This document shows positions 8,450 through 16,893 of a stretch of DNA of 64,000 nt, piece after piece. The DNA is from Natronospira sp. GTDB taxonomy: Bacteria > Pseudomonadota > Gammaproteobacteria > Natronospirales > Natronospiraceae. Location: positions 1 through 64,000 of the forward strand of contig PWMQ01000090.1 of assembly GCA_003558125.1 (NCBI GenBank), read 5' to 3'. The notes beneath the pieces are model-generated. The model was not told the DNA's origin, made no database searches, and worked only from the letters and a program-made list of their open reading frames with translations. The position numbers were made by a program, and so were the translations under genes. Position 1 is the stretch's first letter, and each line of letters opens with the position of its first letter.

Positions 8450-9594
8450 CGCTGCCCTCCTTGAGGCTGGGGGGATGAGGCTGACGGATGTGGTTCAGCC
8501 TGGGCGATGCCGTCCGGCACATGCAGGGTGCGCGTGGGGAAGGCGATCTCGGCGCCGTGCTTCTCGATGATCCGCCCAACCTTGAGCAATACATCTTCCT
8601 TGACCGCGTGGAAGTCGGTCCACACCTTGGTATGGGTGAAGCAGTAGATGAAGAAATCCAGGGAGGACTCGCCATAGGTATTGAAGTAAACCATCAGCGT
8701 GCGGTCCTTGGTGATCTCCTCATGCTCATCGAGCATCTGCCGGATATCCTTCAGAATGGGCTCCACCCGGGAGAAATCATCATAGCGGACACCGATGGTT
8801 TCGAAGATCCGTCGATGATGCATGCGCGAGGGGTTTTCCAGTGAGATCTGGTTGAAGATCGAGTTGGGAACATACAGCGGGCGCAGATCAAATGTGCGGA
8901 TGACCGTGCGGCGCCAGCCGATCTCCTCCACCGTGCCTTCGATTTCCCGGTCCGGGGAACGCACCCAGTCGCCCACGGAGAAGGGGCGTTCCATGTAGAT
9001 GGTCAGCCCGCCGAAGAAATTGGAGAGCAGGTCCTGGGCCGCGAAGCCAATGGCCAGGCCACCGATGCCGCCGAACGCGAGCAAGCCGGTCAGGCTGATG
9101 CCGAGGGTCTGAAGGATAACCAGGCCGGCGGTGACCATGATGGTAACGCGCAGGAGCTTGCTGACGGCGTCCACCGTGGTCTGATCCACCGACTCGCCCT
9201 CGGCGTACCAGCGCTCGACCAGGTTGGCCTCAATGCGCCGGACGATACGGATCAGCGTCCAGGCAATGATGGCAATCAGTACCACATTGCGGACATCCGG
9301 TACCGGGTCGAGGACGGTAGCGCGGATATCATCGCCGATCAGCCCTACGGCAATGCTCAGACCAATGACCCAAATGGCGACCCGGGCCGGACGGCGGGCA
9401 CTGATGGCGAAGGCATCGTCCCAGACCCGCTCGGTCTCCCTGGCACGGCGGACCAGGCGAACAAAGATCTGCCGCACGATCAGATCGGCGACGGCGGTGA
9501 CGAAGATGACAATACTGATCTGAACGATGGTGGCCCAGTCCAGGGGCACAATCTCGGCGATGGTCTCCAGAATCTCGCTGGCTTCCTCCATCAA
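8446..9594 (-). CDS. Mechanosensitive ion channel, MscS family
   Basis: A 382-aa inner-membrane protein with several transmembrane segments in the first ~190 residues, then the MscS pore helix and beta domain: LLAFGGIGGLAIGFAAQDLLSNFFGG, ERPFSVGDWV, GTVEEIGWRRTVIRT and VPNSIF. The C-terminal alpha/beta domain follows. MscS channels open under membrane tension and release solutes after hypo-osmotic shock. It is longer than classical MscS (286 aa) because of extra N-terminal helices, like YbdG/YnaI-type relatives. It sits seven bases after nagZ and overlaps hpt, so it is operonic. Confidence 0.88.
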   Translation of the reverse strand: MMEEASEILETIAEIVPLDWATIVQISIVIFVTAVADLIVRQIFVRLVRRARETERVWDDAFAISARRPARVAIWVIGLSIAVGLIGDDIRATVLDPVPDVRNVVLIAIIAWTLIRIVRRIEANLVERWYAEGESVDQTTVDAVSKLLRVTIMVTAGLVILQTLGISLTGLLAFGGIGGLAIGFAAQDLLSNFFGGLTIYMERPFSVGDWVRSPDREIEGTVEEIGWRRTVIRTFDLRPLYVPNSIFNQISLENPSRMHHRRIFETIGVRYDDFSRVEPILKDIRQMLDEHEEITKDRTLMVYFNTYGESSLDFFIYCFTHTKVWTDFHAVKEDVLLKVGRIIEKHGAEIAFPTRTLHVPDGIAQAEPHPSASSPQPQGGQR

Positions 9595-9601
9595 GCGCTC
9601 C

Positions 9602-10621
9602 TCAGTTGCTCAGTTGCGCAATCATCTGACGGGCCCGGGTCCAGGTGGCCGCCACATTATTGCATTGATCCGCCGGCTCGCCGCCCAGCAGCCGCTCAAG
9701 GCGTCGGCGGATGGCGGGAAAATCCCCATTGCCCACCGCATCGATGACCGCCACCGCGGCGGCACGGTCGTTACAGACGGGTAGCAGATCGCAGCCGGCC
9801 TCGAGGGCGGCCCGGGCCCGGTCGGCGGGCGAGCCGATGACGGCCGCCCCGGCCATGCAAAGATCATCGGCGATCACGGCCCCGCCGAAGTCCAGCTCGT
9901 GGCGGAGGATGTCCTGAATCCAGCGGCCGGAGAAACTGGCCGGCAGACTGTCGACCGCCGAATAGACCACATGGGCCATCATGATCGAGGGCAGCTCCAT
10001 TCGGGCCAGGCGCATGAAGGGGATCATGTCCCATTGGCGAAGGTCGTCGAGTTCGCGCTCCTCCACGGGGCAATCCACGTGGGAATCAAGGGTGACGCTG
10101 CCATGGCCGGGAAAGTGCTTGGCGGTGGCGGCCATGCCGCCGGCATGCATGCCCGAGACCAGTGCGCGGGCAAGCCGAAACACCACATCAGGGTCATCGT
10201 GAAAGGCGCGATCCCCGATGACCTCGCTGGCCCCGAAATCCAGATCCACCACCGGGGCGAAACTGAGGTCGACATCGTGTTCCCGCAGCTCCCGGGCGAG
10301 CACCCAGCCGCAAAGCTCGGCCAGGCGCAGGCCGTGGGCGCTATCCTCTTCATAGGCCTCGCCCAGGGCGGCCATGGCCGGCAGACGGGTGAAGCCCTCC
10401 CGAAAGCGCTGCACGCGCCCGCCTTCCTGGTCCACGGTGATCAATATCGGGTTGCTGCGCGCGGCGCGGATGGCCGCGACCAGCTCCCGCAGGGCCGCGG
10501 GCGATTCATAATTGCGCGAGAAGAGAATGACCGCGCCCACGGCGGGATGGGCCAGCAGTTCCCTGTCCTCGGCCGTGAGGCGAGTGCTTTCGAAATCAAT
10601 CATGACCGGCCCGGCTACCAC
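9602..10621 (-). CDS. nagZ: Beta-N-acetylhexosaminidase NagZ
   Basis: A cytosolic glycoside hydrolase family 3 enzyme that removes GlcNAc from 1,6-anhydro-muropeptides during peptidoglycan recycling. The 339 aa include ILITVDQEGGRVQRF, the catalytic-loop His motif KHFPGHGSVTLDSH (about residues 170-183) and the nucleophile Asp region IADDLCMAGA. The open frame begins with GTG at 10621; an ATG five codons in (MIDFES) is also possible. The upstream L,D-transpeptidase gene ends four bases before, linking two peptidoglycan functions in one transcript. In organisms with AmpC/AmpR, NagZ affects beta-lactamase induction; no such genes occur in this window. Confidence 0.95.
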   Translation of the reverse strand: MVAGPVMIDFESTRLTAEDRELLAHPAVGAVILFSRNYESPAALRELVAAIRAARSNPILITVDQEGGRVQRFREGFTRLPAMAALGEAYEEDSAHGLRLAELCGWVLARELREHDVDLSFAPVVDLDFGASEVIGDRAFHDDPDVVFRLARALVSGMHAGGMAATAKHFPGHGSVTLDSHVDCPVEERELDDLRQWDMIPFMRLARMELPSIMMAHVVYSAVDSLPASFSGRWIQDILRHELDFGGAVIADDLCMAGAAVIGSPADRARAALEAGCDLLPVCNDRAAAVAVIDAVGNGDFPAIRRRLERLLGGEPADQCNNVAATWTRARQMIAQLSN

Positions 10622-10625
10622 GTGA

Positions 10626-11099
10626 TCATCCCCTTATGTGAACCCGGGTACCCACCGGCACCCGGTCGAAGAGTTCCACTACCGCCTCATTACGCATCCT
10701 AATGCAACCGGCCGAGCGTGGCACGCCCATGGGAAAGGCATCGGGACAGCCGTGGATGTAGATGAAGCGGCGCATGCTGTCCACCACCCCGAGGCGATTG
10801 ACGCCGGGCTCGGTGCCCGATAGCCACAGTATGCGGGTCAGAATCCAGTCACGGGCGGGATCGGATTCGAACAGGGCCGAATCGCAGATCTCGCCGGTGG
10901 GGCGGCGGCCGCGAAAGACCGTGCCCAGGGGCATGCCCTCGCCGATGCGGGCGCGGATCACATGCCAGCCGCGCGGGGTGCAGCCACTGCCTTCGCGCTC
11001 GCCGGGGCCGTTACGGGCAGTGGAGACCGGCCATTCCCGCAGGCAGTGCTCGCCTTCCATCAGGCGCAGGCGCTGCTCGGGAATGGATATCTCAATCCA
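10626..11099 (-). CDS. L,D-transpeptidase (YkuD) family protein
   Basis: The 157-aa version starting MWIEISIPEQRLRL is preferred: its ATG overlaps the stop of the CYTH gene by eight bases, while the longer frame reading back to 11177 would be mostly non-homologous. The YkuD catalytic block is present as IYIHGCPD followed by PRSAGCIRM (His, Ser, Gly, Cys, Arg), with the nucleophile Cys near residue 138. There is no signal peptide, LysM or membrane anchor, which is unusual for enzymes that crosslink periplasmic peptidoglycan. It resembles ErfK/YbiS-type single-domain proteins often found near nagZ. Its cellular site is therefore uncertain. Confidence 0.85.
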   Translation of the reverse strand, partial: WIEISIPEQRLRLMEGEHCLREWPVSTARNGPGEREGSGCTPRGWHVIRARIGEGMPLGTVFRGRRPTGEICDSALFESDPARDWILTRILWLSGTEPGVNRLGVVDSMRRFIYIHGCPDAFPMGVPRSAGCIRMRNEAVVELFDRVPVGTRVHIRG

Positions 11100-11598
11100 C
11101 ATCGCGGGCCTCGCGTTCCGCTTCGCTCCACTGGCTGAAGGGCCGCTGCACCAGGGCGACGTTGAAATAGCGCTCAAGATGGGTCACTTCCGGGCCCAGC
11201 CAGTCGGGGCGCTCGAAGGCTTCCTCGGGGTCGTCGAGCTCAATCTCGGCTACCACCAGGCCCTGATTGTCGCCGAAAAACTCGTCCACCTCCCAGAGAT
11301 GACCGCCATGGCGGATATGGTGGCGGCGTTTTTCGATCCGCGGGCCACGGCAGAGCCCGTCGAGCATGGCCCCGGCCTCCTCGACCGGGATCCGGTAGCT
11401 GAACTCGTCACGGCTTACGCCCAACTCCAGGCTCTTGATGTTGAGCTCGCCGTGATCACCGGCCACCCGCACCCGCACCGAGGCGCGCCCGCTGCGGTGG
11501 TCGGTGAGATAGCCCTGGCGCAGGAGGAAACTGTCCTCGGCCGCCGTCCGCCAGGCCTCGCCGTGTACCAGAAACTTGCGCTCGATCTCGCGCGCCAT
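11092..11598 (-). CDS. CYTH domain protein (probable inorganic triphosphatase)
   Basis: A 168-aa single-domain protein of the CYTH/triphosphate tunnel metalloenzyme superfamily. The signature EIERKFLV is at residues 4-11, followed by alternating basic and acidic strands (RVRVAG, ELNIKSL, EVDEFFGDNQGLVVAEIELDDPEE) that line the tunnel. Bacterial single-domain members usually hydrolyse inorganic triphosphate; adenylate cyclase activity is also known in the superfamily (CyaB). It lies five bases after rlmD and overlaps the next gene, so it is co-transcribed. Confidence 0.9.
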   Translation of the reverse strand: MAREIERKFLVHGEAWRTAAEDSFLLRQGYLTDHRSGRASVRVRVAGDHGELNIKSLELGVSRDEFSYRIPVEEAGAMLDGLCRGPRIEKRRHHIRHGGHLWEVDEFFGDNQGLVVAEIELDDPEEAFERPDWLGPEVTHLERYFNVALVQRPFSQWSEAEREARDVD

Positions 11599-11603
11599 GG
11601 GCC

Positions 11604-12932
11604 CTACCCCTTGCGCTCGAACACCGCCATGGCCTCGGCATGACCGGTGTGGGGGAACATGTCCATGATGCCGGCGGCCTTCAAATGGTAACCGGCCTCA
11701 TTTACCAATTGCCCGGCATCTCGGGCCAGGGTCGCCGGATGACAGGAGACATAGACGATGCGCTCCACCCCCATGGCGGCCAGGCGGGGAATGATTTCAT
11801 GGGCGCCGCTGCGGGGCGGGTCCAGCACCGCCAGGCGATAGTCGCGTTGGGCCCAGGGGAAGACGGAGACATCCTCGAACAGGTTGGCGACATGAAAATC
11901 CACCCGCTCGCCCAGGCCGTTGCGCTCGGCGTTGTCGCGGCCGCGGGCCACCAGGCCGTCCTCGCCTTCCACGGCGGTCACCCGGGCACCAGCCCGGGCG
12001 ATGGGCAGGGCGAAATTACCGAGCCCGGAGAAGAGATCCAGCACTTCGTCATCCGGCGTCGGCGCCAGCCATTCCAGGGCCTGATCAATCATGGCGCGAT
12101 TGATGTCGCGATTGATCTGGATGAAATCGGTGGGCCGGAAGCGAATTTCCACATCATGGGCCGGCAGCCGGTAACTCAGCGCGGGGGCCGATTCGCTCAG
12201 GGGCCGAACAGTGTCCGGGCCCTTGGGCTGGAGATGGATCCAGAAACCGGTTTCGCGCTCGAAGTCGCGCAGGATGCCCAGGTCGTCGGGCGTGAAGGGG
12301 TCCAGATGGCGCAGTACCAGGGCGGTGTCGTCATCGCCGGCGGCCACTTCGATCTGCGGCAGGCGGGCACGGACGGACAGCTTGCCCACCAGCTCGGAGA
12401 GCGCCTCCAGGCGTTCGCCCACCTGAGGCACCAGCACCTCGCAGCGGGTCATGTCGGTGATATAGGGCGTGCGCCGCTCGCGAAAGCCGACCAGGACCCG
12501 GCCCTTGCGCGGCACGTCCTTGACCCCCAGGCGGGCCCGACGGCGATAGCCCCACTCCGGGCCTTCCAGGGTGGGCAGGACCTGCTCGGGGTCAACGCCA
12601 CCCAGACGGCGCAGCTGCTCCAGCAGCATGCGCTGCTTGTAGCGGCGCTGGGCATCGGGGGCGAGATGCTGGAGGCTGCAGCCGCCGCACTGACCGAAAA
12701 AGGTGCAGCGGGGCTCGACCCGTTCCTCGGAGGGCCGTAACACGGTTTCGGTTACGCCCTCGTCCAGCTCCCGGCGTTTTTTCTCCCGGCGCACCACGAC
12801 CCGTTCGCCGGGCAAGGCGCCGTGGGCAAATACGGTCTTGCCGGACTCGGCCTGGCCCACGCCACGACCGTCATGGGCCAGGTCGCGGATATCCATCTCC
12901 ATCTCTACCGGCGCTTGCTTTCGTCTAGCCAC
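11604..12932 (-). CDS. rlmD: 23S rRNA (uracil-1939-C5)-methyltransferase RlmD
   Basis: A 442-aa SAM-dependent RNA methyltransferase (formerly RumA). An N-terminal TRAM-like domain (residues ~10-70) precedes the iron-sulfur Cys cluster CTFFGQCGGC, then the methyltransferase core with VLDLFSGLGNFALP (SAM motif I), DPPRSGAHE and the catalytic Cys in YVSCHPATLARD. The start overlaps the end of the exonuclease gene by eight bases. In pseudomonads rlmD lies close to gacS and relA. Here the BarA/GacS-like kinase gene is encoded nearby on the other strand, but cysM and relA are absent. Confidence 0.96.
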   Translation of the reverse strand: MARRKQAPVEMEMDIRDLAHDGRGVGQAESGKTVFAHGALPGERVVVRREKKRRELDEGVTETVLRPSEERVEPRCTFFGQCGGCSLQHLAPDAQRRYKQRMLLEQLRRLGGVDPEQVLPTLEGPEWGYRRRARLGVKDVPRKGRVLVGFRERRTPYITDMTRCEVLVPQVGERLEALSELVGKLSVRARLPQIEVAAGDDDTALVLRHLDPFTPDDLGILRDFERETGFWIHLQPKGPDTVRPLSESAPALSYRLPAHDVEIRFRPTDFIQINRDINRAMIDQALEWLAPTPDDEVLDLFSGLGNFALPIARAGARVTAVEGEDGLVARGRDNAERNGLGERVDFHVANLFEDVSVFPWAQRDYRLAVLDPPRSGAHEIIPRLAAMGVERIVYVSCHPATLARDAGQLVNEAGYHLKAAGIMDMFPHTGHAEAMAVFERKG

Positions 12933-13731
12933 GCTTGATCAGGTCCTCCCGGACGGGTTGGTCCTGCCAGCCTTCCAGGAACTGGCGGAAATGATTCTCC
13001 TCGCTGGCTTTCAGGAACTCGCGCACCCGCTCCTGCTCGGCGGTGTACTCCTCCCGGTTGAGCCGCCCGCGCATGTATTCAAAGCGCAGGAAGACGAGAT
13101 AGGTATTGAGGGCATCGGTTTCGCAGTAATCGCGCACCGCCTTGATGTCGCCGTCGAGAATCCGGTCCCAGACCAGGCTGCCATGCATGCCCAGCTTGCC
13201 CGGCAGGCCCAGCATCACTGCCACTTCATCGAGCTTGGCCGTGGCCCGGCCCTGGTAGCCGCTGATCACGTCCATCAGGTCCATATGCCGCGAATGGAAG
13301 CGGTTGAGGTAGTTGTTGAAGCGGAAAGGCTGGGCGTTGTCGCCGGTTTCCCAGTAAGTGGGCGCGGCGATGCCATGGTAAAGGGCCCGGTAGTGGAGCA
13401 CCGGCAGGTCGAAGCCGGAGCCGTTCCAGGAGACCAGATCGGGCTGGAAGCGCTCCACGCCCTCGAAAAAGCGGGCCACGATCTCTGCCTCGTCGGCGTC
13501 TTCCTCGCCCAGGGTCCAGACCCGGAAGCGGTCGCCCTGGCGCAGGGCCACGGAAATGGCCACCACCTTGTGCAGGTGCAGGGGCAGAAAATCCCGGCCG
13601 CCGGTTTCCTGGCGGCGGCGGTGAAGCATGGCCCGCCCGGTGTCGCGGTCGTCGAGATCACCCAGATCGAGGATGCGCCGGCCGGATTCGGTGTCCGGCA
13701 CGGTTTCGATGTCGAAGGCCAGTATGTTCAA
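12925..13731 (-). CDS. Predicted 3'-5' exonuclease (PolB-associated type, DEDD family)
   Basis: A 268-aa protein whose N-terminus MNILAFDIETVPD is the exonuclease I motif with the catalytic Asp and Glu. Later blocks are LVSWNGSGFDLPVL (motif II), HMDLMDVISGY and a C-terminal YCETDALNTYLVFLRFE (motif III). This matches the family annotated as predicted PolB-associated 3'-5' exonuclease, which acts on DNA or RNA ends; the physiological substrate is not established. It is the first gene of the eight-gene operon running left. The 208-bp region to its right must contain divergent promoters for this operon and for the TonB receptor. Confidence 0.87.
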   Translation of the reverse strand: MNILAFDIETVPDTESGRRILDLGDLDDRDTGRAMLHRRRQETGGRDFLPLHLHKVVAISVALRQGDRFRVWTLGEEDADEAEIVARFFEGVERFQPDLVSWNGSGFDLPVLHYRALYHGIAAPTYWETGDNAQPFRFNNYLNRFHSRHMDLMDVISGYQGRATAKLDEVAVMLGLPGKLGMHGSLVWDRILDGDIKAVRDYCETDALNTYLVFLRFEYMRGRLNREEYTAEQERVREFLKASEENHFRQFLEGWQDQPVREDLIKRG

Positions 13732-13939
13732 GCCGTCTCCCTTGCGGATTGCGCTCGGCGGACAAGAAGCGTCCTAGTTTACCAGAGCCCTGGAGGCCGC
13801 CGGCATGGCATACTAGGGTTATCAAGACATAAGGCGGCGAAGACCGCCGTGTTTCCGGCCTCAATTGGCCGAGGGACAATCAGGGAGGTCCACCACCATC
13901 GTTTCCAGAAGCCGGGGGAGGCAAATAGAGGACCTGTCC

Positions 13940-15928
13940 ATGCCTGAGGTTAACGCAAGGCGCTTGGGACGTGCGCGCCTGTCCACCGTCATGTTGTTTG
14001 TCGGCAGCCTGCCGCTGGGCACTGTCCTGGCCGAGGATCAGGCCGATATCCTGACCGAGGATAGCTTCCTCGCCGAACAGCCCATGACCGTGAGCAGCTC
14101 ACGCCTGCCCCAGCGGCCGGGCGACTCGCCGGTATCCGTTACCGTGATTGACCGGGAGATGATCGAGGCCTCCGGTGCCCGGGAAATCCAGGATCTGCTG
14201 CGCTTCGTTCCCGGCGCTGTGCTCACCTACACCTTCGGTCATTCTCCCTCGGCCACACTTGGCTTCGGGGCCGAGTCTTTCTCCCGCCGGATCGAGGTGC
14301 TGGTGGACGGTCGCAGTGTCTACACCCCAAGTTTCGGTGGCGTCCCCTGGGCTTCCCTGCCCTATTCGGTCAGCGATATCGAGCGCATTGAGGTGACCCG
14401 CGGGCCCAATGTGTCCGCCTTTGGCACCAACGCCTTTCTCGGCTCCATCAATATCATCACCCGGGACCCTGCGGATCAGACTGGCGGCGAGATCGAGCTC
14501 CTGGCCGGTGATGACTTCATTCACAGGGCGCAGGCCCGCTATTTTGGCTCCACCGAGCGTAGCGACTGGAATCTCTCGGCAGCCCAGTGGGGCGACAATG
14601 GCTTCGATAATCAGAACGGGGAATTTGACGGCAAGAGTTTCCGTTTCCTCAATGGTCAGATGCGGATGCATACCGGCCCATCCAGTCAGCTGCATGGCCG
14701 CTTCGGCTTGAGCCGGGGCAGAATGGAGCTGGGCCGTGTTGACCGCCCCCTTTCACCACCCCGCAACGAATATATCGAGAATCGCTTCGGGCAATTGAAC
14801 TGGCAATACCGGAGCGAGGCCGGCAATCTTCACGAGGTTCAGTTTCAGCACAGCGAGGAATTGATTGATCAACGCTTCCTCACCCAACCCCTGCCCGATC
14901 TCGGCTTTCTTCAGGTGGTGGTGGACGAATCGCGGGACAGCACTCGAAGTGACATCGAGTATCAGACCACTCGTGCCCTGAGCCAGCAAAGCCGCCTGCT
15001 AACCGGGCTGGGCGTTCGCCTGGACCGGGTGAGTTCACCGGAGGCCTATTTCCCCGATGGCAGTGAAAGCAACCAGGCCGTTCGCGCCTTTGGCCAATGG
15101 GAGTGGCGCCCCACATCCGCCATGACCATCAACGTGGGGGCCATGCTGGAGGATGACGACATCACCGGCAGCGCCCTGTCGCCACGGCTCGCCTTGAATC
15201 AGCATCTAAGCAGCAACCAGACCCTGCGCCTTTCCTTGAGCCGCGCGACCCGCTCCCCCGTCTTGATTGAAGAGTATGGGGACTGGGCCGTGCATTCTCC
15301 CTTTGGCTCGGACCAGATTGTCCTGGCTTCTGGCGGTCTGGAACGGGAAACGGTGGATAGCGTGGAACTGGGCTATTTATTCCGCTCCCACAACGGCAAC
15401 TGGCAAATCGATACCCGCCTGCATCATGACCGCATCGAGGACATGATCATGTACTTTACCGCCGACGTGCCCCACGACCCCTTCGATGGTGAGGCGGTGG
15501 ACTTCGACAATCTCGAGGACGTACGCATCACCGGCCTTGAAACGGAAGTGGAATACCGCCCCACCCGGCAGATTCGGCTGAGACTGAGTCATGCCTACAA
15601 GGAGCTGAGCGCCAGCAATGTGGTCACGGATATTTCCGGAAGTACTCCGCGAAACAGCATGGCCTTGCTGGCCATGTACCGGGCCAGCCATCAGACCGAC
15701 TTCAGCCTGGGGTATTTCCGGCACAGCAGCTACAACATCATGAACCTGAATGACGGTGCGGATTCAGCCAGTCGGATCGATCTGCGGGTCGCCCATCGCC
15801 TGCAGCCCCGTCCGGATAGCGCCCGACTGGATCTGGTCGTTCAGGCCGCGGATGGTGATTACGAGGAAAGCCGGCCACGCAATCGATTTGATCGGCGAAT
15901 ATTTGGCCAAATTCACATTCCCTTCTGA
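13940..15928 (+). CDS. TonB-dependent outer membrane receptor
   Basis: The ATG at 13940 has GAGGA upstream and gives a 662-aa precursor with a signal peptide (cut probably after TVLA). Residues ~50-165 form the plug domain (PVSVTVIDREMI, RFVPGAVL, RIEVLVDGRSVYTPSFGG, IERIEVTRGPNVSAFGTNAFLGSINIITR); the rest is a 22-strand-type beta-barrel ending in Phe. The receptor resembles the BtuB/CirA group. The immediately downstream genes encode a periplasmic binding protein and a hybrid kinase, not a transporter. It may therefore feed a signal rather than bulk nutrient uptake. The ligand is unknown, and no riboswitch was seen upstream. Confidence 0.88.
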   Translation: MPEVNARRLGRARLSTVMLFVGSLPLGTVLAEDQADILTEDSFLAEQPMTVSSSRLPQRPGDSPVSVTVIDREMIEASGAREIQDLLRFVPGAVLTYTFGHSPSATLGFGAESFSRRIEVLVDGRSVYTPSFGGVPWASLPYSVSDIERIEVTRGPNVSAFGTNAFLGSINIITRDPADQTGGEIELLAGDDFIHRAQARYFGSTERSDWNLSAAQWGDNGFDNQNGEFDGKSFRFLNGQMRMHTGPSSQLHGRFGLSRGRMELGRVDRPLSPPRNEYIENRFGQLNWQYRSEAGNLHEVQFQHSEELIDQRFLTQPLPDLGFLQVVVDESRDSTRSDIEYQTTRALSQQSRLLTGLGVRLDRVSSPEAYFPDGSESNQAVRAFGQWEWRPTSAMTINVGAMLEDDDITGSALSPRLALNQHLSSNQTLRLSLSRATRSPVLIEEYGDWAVHSPFGSDQIVLASGGLERETVDSVELGYLFRSHNGNWQIDTRLHHDRIEDMIMYFTADVPHDPFDGEAVDFDNLEDVRITGLETEVEYRPTRQIRLRLSHAYKELSASNVVTDISGSTPRNSMALLAMYRASHQTDFSLGYFRHSSYNIMNLNDGADSASRIDLRVAHRLQPRPDSARLDLVVQAADGDYEESRPRNRFDRRIFGQIHIPF

Positions 15929-15981
15929 GCACTTGAATGTACGGGACACGATTAACAGGGAACGGTTTGCAGCATAGGGTA

Positions 15982-16893
15982 ATGGCGGGAATGCCATGGC
16001 TTGTCCCGGTCCTTTGCCTGCTGCTAGTGCTGGGCGGACCTGCCGGCGCGGCCACCGGTGAGACACGGGTACTGGTCCTGCTTAGCGGTGATGGGCGACC
16101 TTATCAGCAATTCCAGACGGGATTGAGGGAATCCCTGCCGTCTCGGGAAAGAGAGCGCCTGGATATTCGTGAACACCTGGATGATCTCCCCGGGGATGAG
16201 TCCTATCAACTTGTATTGACAGTCGGTACCGCGGCGCTGAGAGTTGCCCTTGAGAACAGCAATCTCCCCATTATCAGCACCCTGGCTCCGTCGAGCACAG
16301 TGGAGCGGCTCAGTGAAGCGCATCCCGATCGTGCCATCACCGGCCTGTACATCGACCAACCCATCGACCGTCATATTCAGCTCATCAAGGCCCTCTTCCC
16401 CGATTCGTCTCGCATCGGTCATATCGGGCCCGACGAACAAGCCCCGGACAGGCTTATCGAAGCCATTGAGCAGCACGATGTGTCACTAAGACATGTACAG
16501 GCGACTGACCGACGGGAACTCATTCGTGTTCTTCCCGGCATGCTCGACGAGGTGGAAGCGCTGTTGATTCTCCCCAATGCCCTGACCGCCGAATCGAGTC
16601 AGTTACGCGCCATGCTGTTGCACAGCTTCCGGGCCGGCGTACCCAGTTTCGCCTATTCGCCGGGCCTGGTTAATGCCGGGAGTATCGCAGCGGTCTACAC
16701 CGAGCCTGATGCCCTGGGGCGGGAAACTGCGGATGTGCTGATGGAGATAATGAAACTTTCTCCCGAAGACTGGCCGGCACCCAAGCATCCAAGCACCTAT
16801 GGCCTGGCAACCAATACCGATGTGGCCCGCTCCCTCAGAATCCGTCTTCCCGCGGAGGAGCCGCTGCGTCAAATGATCGAGCAGGATGAGTAA
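15982..16893 (+). CDS. Periplasmic binding protein, ABC_sub_bind (PF04392-like) family
   Basis: A ~303-aa exported protein: signal core WLVPVLCLLLVLGG with probable cut after AGAA, then a two-lobed binding-protein fold (RVLVLLSGDGRPYQQFQTGL, VLTVGTAALRVAL, LPIISTLAPS, ITGLYIDQPIDRHIQLIKALFP, RIGHIGP, LLILPNALT, VPSFAYSPGLVNAGSIAAVY). Those features fit the family of ABC transporter substrate-binding proteins often encoded without permease genes. Three in-frame starts exist (15937, 15982, 15991), none with a strong ribosome-binding site. The stop overlaps the kinase start by one base (TAATG). It probably binds a ligand delivered by the TonB receptor and modulates the kinase; that role is inferred. 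Confidence 0.75.
   Translation: MAGMPWLVPVLCLLLVLGGPAGAATGETRVLVLLSGDGRPYQQFQTGLRESLPSRERERLDIREHLDDLPGDESYQLVLTVGTAALRVALENSNLPIISTLAPSSTVERLSEAHPDRAITGLYIDQPIDRHIQLIKALFPDSSRIGHIGPDEQAPDRLIEAIEQHDVSLRHVQATDRRELIRVLPGMLDEVEALLILPNALTAESSQLRAMLLHSFRAGVPSFAYSPGLVNAGSIAAVYTEPDALGRETADVLMEIMKLSPEDWPAPKHPSTYGLATNTDVARSLRIRLPAEEPLRQMIEQDE

Noticed and set aside
13732-13939. Possible cobalamin riboswitch before the TonB receptor gene
   Set aside because: I see no B12-box-like sequence; only a short GGCGG/CCGCC hairpin, so the ligand stays unassigned.
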